Source: Camellia lanceoleosa
Taxonomy: Eukaryota; Streptophyta; Magnoliopsida; Ericales; Theaceae
DNA length: 64,000 nt
Direction: 5' to 3'
Assembly: GCA_025200525.1 (NCBI GenBank)
Contig: CM045761.1
Location: 101,036,182 to 101,100,181, forward strand
The position numbers and the translations under genes were made by a program. Below the pieces are notes generated by a model. That model was not told the DNA's origin, did not search any database, and saw nothing but the letters and a program-made list of their open reading frames with translations. Of this stretch, positions 34,549-46,200 are shown in pieces (the first letter of the stretch is position 1; each line of letters begins with the position of its first letter).

Positions 34549-34732
34549 ATGTGGAATCAAAGGGGTAATACTGGGAATGGAAATGCAAATGGGAATGAAG
34601 TCATAGTGGCAATAGACAAGGACAAAGGCAGCCAATATGCTCTGAAATGGGCAATTGATCATCTTCTCTCAAGAGGCCAAAATGTGACTCTAATCCATGT
34701 CAAACAAAGACCCTCCTCCATCCCCACTCCAA
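34549..34732 (+). CDS. Host kinase exon 1
   Basis: It encodes the start of the USP domain: a Gly/Asn-rich leader, then [20 protein letters not shown] and [10 protein letters not shown]. The donor A|GTCTCT (phase 1) is chosen because it fits the phase of exon 2. A CT-rich run follows. The ATG is the first in frame. Confidence 0.85.
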
Positions 34733-36656
34733 GTCTCTCTCTCTCTCTCATGCTTTGTACTATTTGTTTTTGATCCAATTGATGCCATGAAAGTACCAAT
34801 GATGCATGACAATTAATGTACATACATATATACACACACACGAATTGCTGTTATGAATCTCATTTACGCGGTTTAACAAAATTGTATTATTTTAATTGTT
34901 GTTCTTGTGTTTTCCATTCCTTCATCTCTTTCTCGAGCCGTTGAGTAAAACACATTAAGTAACCTTAGTTTTTTTCTTTGGTATTGCTAAAGCATACGAT
35001 TATCTTGAGACTAAGGAACAAATCCCTACAATTAAAGCTCTCAATGCGAAATACATTTGGCATGCGTTTCTCTCTTCTTTTGACCATGATCATGATCACT
35101 ATCCTTGCAACTTCTTTAAAAATTATACAAAATATAATTAAAAATGATGTGTAATGTGCCTTTGAAAATGAAAATGGAATCGTCAGTTTCTGTTGAGTTG
35201 TGTAACATAATATGTGCCATGCTATACATGTATCGTTAAGGTTTCATAATGATGTTTGATCTTATCCATCAATCTCTACATGCATCTATGGATTATTGTT
35301 CCAAATTAATGAGTTACTTTAATGAGTTTTTCTTCTCCTCACTTATTATTTATTACTATTATTTTTTGTGCATTTAGTGGGGATTCATGTTTCTCTCTCT
35401 GATGTAAATGATGGAGTTGCAAAAGCCTTTAAAAACCAAGTTGATAATCAAGCCAAGGAGATGTTCCTCCCTTTCCGTGCCTTCTGTACACGTAAGGATG
35501 TGAGTTTGGACTATTTTCTCTTCTTTCTTCTTATTTGTCTTCTTTTCTTCTTCTTCTTCTTTTTTTTTAAACAAATATTTTCTTCATTCATAACACAATT
35601 TTCTTTACAATCTTGCAATAAAGTAACTAAATGATAAAAGGAAAAAATAACAAAAACAAAGCAATAAACTAGTTATTGAAACGATACAATCAAAATTGTA
35701 TGAGATCCATTTATGATCAGTCTGACCTCAAACTAGATTAATTTTGTTGGAAGGTTTTTTGGTAAGTAATTGGTGTCACTATGTACTTCGCTTTTACTTT
35801 ATTGATGTAATTCGCTTTGTACTATGTACTTGTTTAGTCTATCAATAAAGTTCTTTTTTTGCCGATCAAAAAAAAAAAAAAAAAAAATTGGTGTCACTAT
35901 GTTTGGTCTCTAGCCTAAATAGGATACACTAACTTTCGGTGAAGCTTAGTAGTTCGGGTCTGGTTAAATGTATATATATATTTTTCTTTGCTTTCAATAT
36001 ATGAGAGGAAGTAGCTTATTTCCAGTGCAAGAACAAACTGGATGGTCTAGTTCAATCCAATCTCATCGCTCAAATTTCTTACCCAAACTATATTCATTTC
36101 TTACCCAATCTAAGCCAGCATATGGCACAATCTGATGATTGAATTGGATCTTCCATATTTATGCTTTGACCAAAGACAAACTACTTGCTTATAAAAAATG
36201 TATTAAAATTGTTTAGTGAATTGCTTCCGAATATTGTTTTTTGAAAAAATTCTAAAACCATCTCACTTTTAAGTATATCTAAACAAAAATGCAAGCCATT
36301 GGTGTTTTCAAACTTTTCATTATTTTAATTTTCAAAATTAAGAAAAATGAAAACAATGAAAGCAAAAACACAACAAAACAAGCTATTATGTTTTCACTTT
36401 CAACTAAGAAAGTAAGATAAATGGAAACAAAATTTAATTTTTTTATTTCCTTCTTTGATGATTGCATTTTGGTGCAGATAAAATGTAATGAAATCATCTT
36501 GGAAGACATGGATGTAGCCAAAGCCTTGTGTGATTATGTTAGGGTCAATTTAATTGATACTCTAGTGGTTGGCGCCCCTTCAAAGAACAGCTTTGTTAGG
36601 TAATAACCTCTCGGATACTTTTCGATTTACTTTTACCATACCATCTAAGGGTTAGC

Positions 36657-36695
<39 letters not shown>

Positions 36696-39600
36696 GATGT
36701 ATACAATCATGCATACAAAATATGACAGAACAAAAGCAAATGTTAGCTAATCAGTGATTACCTCAAGAACAAATTTTCATTTTCTTAAAATGGGGGAATA
36801 AACCTTATAGAAAAATATATGAAATACTAATATTGAGACTCAAATAGATTTATCCATGTGAGCGTGGCTTGGTATAATTGTGATGCCCCCAAAGTTGGGC
36901 ATCAATGATATAAAACTACCACAAGAATAGTTCTCCAAAATAACATCCTAAATTCTTCAAATCAAGCAGCAACATAAATTAAAACTTAAAATTTTCCAGT
37001 TACAAACCACTTCTAAAACCAAATTTAATCATACAATTACAGTCCAAGGAAGAATATTAAGCAAAATCACAGAGTATTACGTTATAAAACAAAAGGGAAA
37101 TAATGTTGATCCAACCGAGCTTCAAGTTAGTCAAGGTTTATATGTTATTATTCAACTCCATGTCTAGTTGTCTTCATTGTCATAACCTAGCATAAATTGC
37201 TAGCAGCTACAAAGCCCAATAGATTACAGAAAAACCCGATAGACTACCCATTTATAGCTCAATGGAAATAATAACACAAGAAATGATAACAATAGAAGAA
37301 TCGCCGACCGACTCAAAAAGTGGTTCAATGTTTTAAGAAATTTAACCCATAATTGTCTTATAGGCGCCTCCCCTCCCAAGTTTCGAACCCACAACCATTT
37401 GGAAGCTTTGATCGGACCCAAACTCGTCACTCTAAATCCACTTCGCCACTCTACCTCTTTCCGTTATTAATTGACATATTTATTATTTATAGTATATACA
37501 CTCAATTTTAATATAAAAGTATATCTATAAATATATATACATATAATTATAATTTCATTATTATGATATTCGAAAAAATTATCTTCATATACAAATAAAT
37601 AAAGCAGAATGTGCTTAATTACATGTATCGCACAAATTAAATTTATTTTTTTATTTTTATTTTTATTTTTTATCGATCTGATTGATGTCTTAATATTAAT
37701 TTATATTTAATTTTTATTTAACATTAAATTATTTATTATCATTAAATTATTTAATTTAAATTTTTATGCCTATATTAAATTATTTATTTAACATTAAATT
37801 ATTTTTTATTTAATCTTTTATTTATTTAACATTAAATTATTTATTTAACATTAAATTTTTATGCCTATATTAAATTATTTATTTAACATTAAATTATTTT
37901 TATGTCTTAATATTAAATTATTTATTTAACATTAAATTATTTTTTATTTAACATTAAATTATTTAATTTAAATTTTTATGCCTATATACACTATTTTCTT
38001 CTTAATCCAATCACAACATATTTATATTTAATCTTTTAAATAAATTTTGTATAATTCTATTTCTACATATTTTTATTATCCAAATAAAATAAAAATAAAA
38101 ATAAAATAAAATAAAATAATTAGAATCACTTTTAGTTTTATATTATTAATTCTCTTTTAATTTAACTATTATTTTTAATATCGAAATGAGTATTAAATAT
38201 AATCAAGTAAATATATATATCTTGGTTATAAAATATATTTTTTGCTACGGCATCATTGCGACACAAAAGATGTAATTTTTATGCGGCACAAATTTGCCGA
38301 CTCAAAAAGTATATACCGACATAAAAAGTCTATCTTTTGAGTCGTAAATACTACCGACTCAAATAATGCTATCAAATATTAGTTTTTTGTGTCGGCCAAC
38401 GTGCCGACTCAAAAGGTATGGTATTTTATGTCGGTAACTTCGTGCTCTCAAAGACTACCTTTATGACGGTAAAATTTGCCGACTCAAAAAAACCGACTCA
38501 AAAGGCCTTGTTTTTAGTAGTGCTAGCATAAATTGCTAGCAGCTACAAAGCCCAATAGATTACAGAAAAACCCGATAGACTACCCATTTATAGCTCAATG
38601 GAAATAATAACACAAGAAATGATAACAATAGAAGAATACAATCAACAATAAAAAAAACAATTCAACAATAATAACACAAGTACATTGGTAAAATGCCTAG
38701 AGTTTGTTGACTAAGTCCAACTAGGGTAATCGTGGAGTACCGCTCTTGCACAATCCTTTAACTGGTGTCATTTCCTTTGAAATTCCATCCAAGATGCCCA
38801 CTTTCAGGATTGCATACCCAAGTCGTGTCAGAATTTGTTAGTTCTAGCCTATGACAAGGAATCGCATATGTGCTCCACGAGGCCACCCCATTGCCAACTA
38901 TAGTGACTATGTTCCAACCTAAGCTTTGAGTACCACGACACCACATACGCAAGATTTACAAAGCCAAGACCCACCCTAATTAATTGGTGTTATCGTCATG
39001 CTATTTGAGTTTTTACAAGTTCAATTTTGCAAGCCCTCTCAGTCTACCCAAATCAATCCCAAAGAAGAAAAAGGTTCGACATGGTGTATACAGATGAGAT
39101 AATCTGAATAGGAGTTAAGCACTTATGCGAGAGAAATCTACACTTTGGGTAATTATTCACACATTGACAACATTTTCAGCACGATGCACTTTCAAAGAAA
39201 ATTGAAAAAACCAATCAAACAAAGTTTAAAAGTGTTGATTTTAGATGAGGATATCGAATTTTAAGTCAAGAAAGTTATGACATAAACCATGCGTTAAACC
39301 CATTTTCTAAAAAGAAAAAAAAAATCATGAAATACTACCCACTATTGTTGCACTTATATAGAATGACCAAATCTCCCTGGATACTTAATGAAATCAATTC
39401 AATTAAGGTTAATTAGAAATATAACTCATAAACCAAACTTTTCAAAAGTGGTTTCACCCAAAAATATTTTTTGAGAAATAAATAGTTGCTATTTCAAATT
39501 AGATGTTGTTGTTGTGTTCTAGACAACAATGACAAGAATGTGGAATCATCTTCTTCTTCTTCTTCTTCTTCTTCTTCTATATATATGTTTTTTATTTTTT

Positions 39601-40233
39601 TAATAAAGAATCACATATTTTAAAACACATATAAAAGAATCCAGTAAAATCAAATTTGAAAAATAAGACCATTTGAATTTTTATTTGGATTTTTAAAGCC
39701 CCCAAAACTTAGCATAATGCTGTCAAATTTTGATAAGAAGTGTTGTCACCATAGAGGCCCCTGATGCCTACTAATAACCACATCTGAACCCCCAAATCAC
39801 TAAGAGCATTTAAAAATACCAAAAAAATCCTAATACTCCAATTAAAGAAACCAATAGATCTCCTTAACCAACCACATAGAGAGATAATAGCATTCAAAAT
39901 TCAAAGAAGATGAAATTTTGGATCTCAAGCGCATATCTCATGCATTTCTCTTCCTATCAAGCTATTTATTATCAAGATGTGTATAGTAACAAAATTAAAA
40001 TGGTAAAGGAAGATGGGTGAGGTTCAATTATCGTACCGCAGGTAAAATTAGGAAAACCCCCTCTAAGTCAGAAGCTCATTTCTTCATTATCTAGTCTGTC
40101 TTCTCTCTCTTTTTCATACCCTAGGTCTCTAGTCTTACACCTAAAGATTACATCTATATATATAATACAAAAAGCAACACAAGTGTGGGAGGAAAGGGAG
40201 GGAGCAAGCACATTCAACCACCCCCTCTCTTAC

Positions 40234-40264
<31 letters not shown>

Positions 40265-43200
40265 AAGAAGAAAGAGTGGTAAAAATATCTTTTATAAAAT
40301 AATTTATATAGTGAGAGGTGTCAAATAGGTATTCTAATAGGAAATTTATAGACAAAGTTAATACACAGGGTATTTATGCACAAAATATTTGATAAAATAA
40401 TTTAGAAATTTATGGGTTCTCATAGCCCTGTTTGGTAGAGTTGTGAGAAAGTGCTTATAACTTATGCCTAAACAGCTTATAACTTATAACTATGAAGATA
40501 AGCTGATTTCTGACTCATAAATTAAGCATCTCCTGCCCCACTTAAAGAATAAGCTGATTTTTAACTTTCAAAAAACTATAAGCTATAAACTATAAGGTAT
40601 AAGCTAAACCAAACACATCAAAATAACTTAAATTAAGCTGAAAGCTGAAATAAGCAGCTTTTAAGCTGCACCAAACAGGCACAATAATCCTTACCAATAT
40701 AACCTCTGAAAATTGTCTCCAATGGTCTCATAAAAGTATTTTCAAATTATAGCATGTCAAACCTTGTCCAAATATGACAAAGTTCTATAGTTGCCGAGAT
40801 ATAATGAAACTCTCTCTCCACCTCTCTCATGATGTAACCCACAAGTAATTTCCAACAAAAAAATAGTTTCCACCATTAGAACAAGATTGTCAAATTATAT
40901 CATTTTAACATTGTAACATTTAGGTTTAGACCTTAACCATTTAACATTAACTTATTGTGTCATAATCAAGAACTTAAAACAAACTAAAATGAGTTGGTGG
41001 AAAAGTATGGGTGTCGTATCCATATATAGGGACCAAAAGGTTGAGTTGTTTACACCTTGAAAATCGATTCTTAATGAGAAGAATAGTTATTTCTCATCTA
41101 AATTAACCAAAGAAATTATTGAATTAAAAATTAAATGAAGTGAAAATCAAGTATAGAAAGAGCTTAGAGTTTTGAATCCATCACAAGCCTTGTAACATGG
41201 GTTTTGTATCGATTCCAAAAATTAATTGTCATGACTATGATCTCAATGAGATCTCCCGGAGAAATCATATATTGAAAATCAAACATGAACCATCCTCGAT
41301 TGGCTCGAGATGCCTACACTAAACTAGGGTTGTAGGACATCTCATCCACTCTAAGCATAGGTTAGCTGAATAATCAAAACATGATTAATATTACTATTGT
41401 GTAACCTTTGTATTTAAATCACAAAAATTCAACACAACAATTGAATCTAACATTGAAAATGAATTTTATAAAATGAATCTCAAGGTTAAACAGTCATTAT
41501 GAGTAAATAATCAACCCCAAAATACATATACAAGTCATCCAATGTTACTTGACTAATGTTTCTTTTGAACACTAAGGAGAGAGATTAGTTACCCATGGTT
41601 GAGGTGGAATCAACTATCTTTGATGAGAACTCCATGGATGCTTCTTGGAAAGCTTGATTCTCCAACTCTTTAGACATTTTGTTGGGTTGAAGACTCTTTT
41701 TCTTGCAGTTAAAGATATCTATTTATAAGCCTTCATTGCATTGGGTCAAATCCCAATTAAAACCAGAGTTATAAAACCAGAACTAAACTCGTGTCTTTTT
41801 CTGCATGTGAAAATCTCAATTCTGCTCTAGTGGAATTATCTAGTGAAAAGGCTGAAGAGTTCTTCAAATTTTTACCAAGTCTAGGAAGTCCGCTTGTGCC
41901 GAACTGTAGCTCTGCACTGCGAATTTGAGCCGTAAGCACTCTTTCATTCTGGTGCTTCTAGTTTTGCAACAGTTCAAAAGCCCAAAGCTCCAATCGAATC
42001 CCTCCATACCATTAATCCTTCAAGAGCTCCCAATTGAGATGATTTGAATACGAGATCTTGAACAACCTACAAATATCAAAAACAACATAAGAACCTCAAG
42101 TAACAAGGGATCACATGAACTCGAAAGTGCACTTTGGAGAACCTAAATGTGTAAGATTTCGACACCTATTATTTACCACTAGAGATGGTCTATTAATCAT
42201 CCTTGGAGCCAACAGGATGATTTTTTTAAAGTATTTATCGATTGTGTGTAATAAGAGTACATGCCATAGTTTCAGATAAATAACATGTATAAGTTTATTG
42301 ACAAAAACAAAAAAACAAAAAAACATGTATCTTGGATCAAAATAAACAAAAGTGGTTTATAATCATAATTGTGAACTAGTGTTTAGCTAACTTCCACAGA
42401 CAGTAAATTACAATGAAAATGGTCATTGATAATCCTTTGTGACAGAAGATTCAAGACCTCAGATGTTCCAACCAATGTTTCCAAAGGGGCAGCAGAATTT
42501 TGCAGTGTATATGTCATTGCTAAAGGAAAAATTTTATCAGTACGGTCTGCTTCTATTCCAGTCCCAAACCCACCTGCCCGCCCACAAAAGAACCAAAGCA
42601 ATCCAATTCTCAATCTAGGGGATGCACGTTACATGCAAAACAATGGCATAAGAGGTCTGATTCTATGATTGTATTATAGTATCTTCATGTTATATATTTC
42701 TCAGCTTATTATGATCCAATTGAGCTTTCTTCATTGCTAATACAAATATTTGGATCTCATTTCAGCAACTGACAGGACACCATTTGTACCTTGCAACTTA
42801 ATAGAAGACGTAGAGATCAGGTAAGTACTAATTGATTGAAAAAAAAAAAAAAAAACCAGATACATGAGAAATGAGAAGATCAAATGCAAATCAATGGAAT
42901 GCAAGGATGTATTATGCACCAGAACATGTCTCACTTGCAACACTTCATTGATTTGCAATTAGTTTTCTCATTTCCTCTTTATCTGATATTCCCATTAGTA
43001 AATTCTAGTAAAAGAGAAATAATTATAATAATAATAAGTGCCTTATCTAGTGCATTTTTTTTTTTTTTTTTGGGGGTAAGTAAGTCATAAAATAAAGCAA
43101 TGAAATATACAAGTTTATAAGAGGCATACCTTAGGCTATTCTTACAACCAAACAAATTTTCTACAGCACCCCCTAAGATAGGGGAGAAGTACTAAACAAA

Positions 43201-46200
43201 ACTACGATCAAATGTGTTGCTAGTATTTTGTCCCCAGTTACTTATGCCATCAGTAAAGAAGACAAAGAAATTAGGAGTAATACATAAGCAATACTAACAA
43301 AATGAAATCCTATGATAACAGTAACAAAATTCCAACACATTTACCATATATCTTTTATATTCCCAAGTTGCCCTTCCATCAAAAGATAATAGATGGGGAC
43401 TTAGGGAAGATGTTTGGGCAAGTATACAAACAAGAAACTACATAAAACTTGAAAATCCTACGTGATTCGTGATTAGATCAAGATTAACTTATTCCAAATC
43501 TCAAAAATCCAAAACACTCAATCTAAAATCATTAAGCACTTACGAGAGTGATTTTAGTTTGTTTCTTTTTAGGAATAAACAATAAATCGACACAAACGAT
43601 TTTTTACGTGAAAAAACCACAATTGAAGAACCTTTAATTGTAATCAAAAACCACGGGCGAACCGCCACTGATCAATCCACTACTGAAGAACTAAAAGATT
43701 ACAAAGATAATACACAAATTACCCAACACAATCAATTTGTCCTCGAATCTTCTGTAACTCTTTGTCCACGCCTTCGCCACGGAATTGATCAATCCTGAAG
43801 TTGATTCCACAACTTCACTTGTCGAATTAACGACTACGTAAAGAATCAAACGCCTTTTGAAACTCTATGTGTTGACCTTCGGATTCCACCGAAGAGAACT
43901 CTCTTGAATATGTAGTATCAAACTCTTTGATGTATGAATCTCAACTCATAAGTTTATAACTCTCTTAAGAACATCAAAGAAAACTCATAAAACCTCAGAA
44001 GAAAACTTCAAACAAAACCCTAGAACTCTTAAATCAGATCTAGGAAAAGTAATCTTAAAAAACAACCTCAACATGTTTAAATAGAAGATCTGGATTCGCG
44101 ATCTCCGCTTGAGCGCTCCACAGCCCGCTCGAGCGGCTTGACCAAAAACTGCATGTGAATAACTGAGGTGCGCTCGAGCGCAGGAGATTCCGCTCGAGCG
44201 TGAAATCACACCCACCAGTACTTTTGCTGCCCTGTCAAAATATTGAGATCCTCTGATCTCCGCTTGAGCGCACAAGACCCCGCTCGAGCAGGAAGAATAA
44301 AAACATAAAAAATTACATTTTTATCAACACAAAGTTTTGTCTCCGGATTTGACAATAAAGGGACCTAACAATCTCCCCCTTTGTCAATTCCCGAACAAAA
44401 ACCTTTCTAAACATTGTTCCTTAAACACACGCATTAGACCGGATTAAAAACAAAGGAAAAACAACCTCTCAAAACTCAATTAAACACACAACTTGATCAA
44501 GAACACATCCATTCAACTTCAACATTCAATTTCAACACATCCCTTCAACTTTGCACCTGTGAAATATCATTCAACATACCAAACAAAACTGTGGAAGAAT
44601 ATAAAATGAAATAGATAAAACATAATATCCATAATGTCCACGATATACAAACATCACCAAAAAAAAAAAGAAAAAAGAGATGTACCACCAATGAAACCAA
44701 AAACTGTCCAAATGTCCAAATGTCCAAATGTCCAATATCCAATCTGCAAAAATGGCCAATCTGCCAATCTTACCACCAATGAAACCAAAAACTGTCCAAA
44801 TGTCTAAATGTCCAATATCCAATCTGCAAAAATGGCCAATCTGCCAATCTTTAAAACACTCCCCCTTTTTGTCCGGGGATCAAAAATCAAGCATCGGGAG
44901 GCGATGGCTGCTGAGACTGAATGAGATGGACTAGATGAGTGAGAGTCTGCTCCATCTGACCAAGGCGACCATCAAATGCATCGAAGCGTGCATCCAGAAA
45001 ATCCAAGTGCCTGGTCATGGCCTCCACAAACTGCTGAAACTGAACATGAATATCCGGAGGTGGAACAGTAGCCTCATCACCATCACCTGCTGTAGCGGCA
45101 TCAAACTCGGCCTCCTCAGCAAGACCAACAGCAACTCCTGCAGAAGGACTAACCCGGGACAACTCCCCCTTAATATGAGCCCTACTTTGAGACATAGTTT
45201 TCTTTGTAAACGGGCGAGAAGGGAAAACAAACTCATCATCTTCTAGGACAGGAGCCCCAAGGTTAGACAAAAGTCGGTTGATCAGGCAACCGTAGGGAAG
45301 GCCAAGCTGTTTATGCCCATGAGCACCGATCATCTTTGTTATAATAAGAGAGGCTAGATCAATAGACCGGTGACGGGCAATACAAGATAAAATGAATCCT
45401 TGGTCTTGTTTGACCTCGGATAAATGTGTGGTCACAATAATGTTGGCGCATACAATCAGATTAAGCAGTCTGAACTCCGGAAGAAGTTCAAACTGTTTAA
45501 TCAAACCTCCTTTAGGCCAATGGCGGGCAACGCCACACAATTCCTTAGCCACATCATCAAAATTACAAGTAGGACGGTCGGGAACGGGGAGAGGATAGTG
45601 CTTGGGAAAGATCTGCTCAATCTTAAAGAGCTGACGAATTAGGGCAGGAGTGACTGAAATGGCTTTAGACCTAACCCATGTTGTGAAAGATGGCTCAAAA
45701 TCACGAATACCCTCCATATTACAATAGAATTCTCGAACCCAATCGAGATTCTGACGCTCAGAAAAAGATAAGACTAAGTCTCCACCGATAGGGTCGAACA
45801 AGGGACGAATGTGGATGGATGCAAATGTATCAGCCTGGACATTCCTCTCTAAATGAACGGTACGGGACTCAAAGGACTTATAAAAAGACTTGGACTGTTT
45901 AGCAGATTGAAAGCGAACAGAATTAAAGGGAGGACGAGACACTGTGGCCTTGCAGCGTTTAGAGGCAGAGGCAGACATGACTAGGGGAGACACCATTACA
46001 ACCAACAAACCAACAAACCCAAAAAACCAAACCAAACCAAGACCAACAAATTATTAGGAACAAGTAAAATTAATGGAAGAGGTATGATGAAAAATCACAA
46101 AGCATAATAGATAAGGGCAGGAAACAAGGTAAGCATGAACAAAGAGTGGCATTGTATTGATAAAATCATAACTAATAAACACAATATGAGAGATGAATTG

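Larger units (their letters stand above)
37302..38522. mobile_element. Truncated non-autonomous CACTA-type transposon
   Basis: The right end reads TTTTTAGTAGTG, the reverse of a CACTACTAAAAA terminus. Subterminal GCCGACTCAAAAG motifs occur in both orientations at least six times within the last 250 bases, and once at 37306. The expected left terminus is missing. The interior holds a SINE and an AT-rich tandem region (about 37620-38000). No transposase is seen. Confidence 0.75.
36879..39300 (+). mobile_element. LTR-like repeat, possibly Ty3 Tekay/Del type, hosting the CACTA remnant
   Basis: TGTGATGCCCCCAAAG at 36879 resembles the start of Del/Tekay-type LTRs. The sequence on both sides of the CACTA segment reads as one continuous repeat (GTTTGTTGACTAAGTCCAAC, AGGGTAATCGTGGAGTACC near 38710-38740). 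No coding region is seen. The right boundary is not resolved; a possible ATAAT duplication at 38668 is in low-complexity sequence and not convincing. Confidence 0.35.

Noticed and set aside
37378..37449. A tRNA gene on the minus strand
   Set aside because: A and B boxes are present but no acceptor stem or complete cloverleaf; SINE is the better call.
38660..38672. ATAAT as target duplication of a solo LTR starting at 36879
   Set aside because: It lies in a CAATAAT-rich low-complexity tract and the repeat appears to continue beyond it.
43985..44275. Minus-strand frames inside both SIRE-like LTRs
   Set aside because: They run across the CTCGAG repeats of U3 and the predicted leader; the two LTR copies give differing products.
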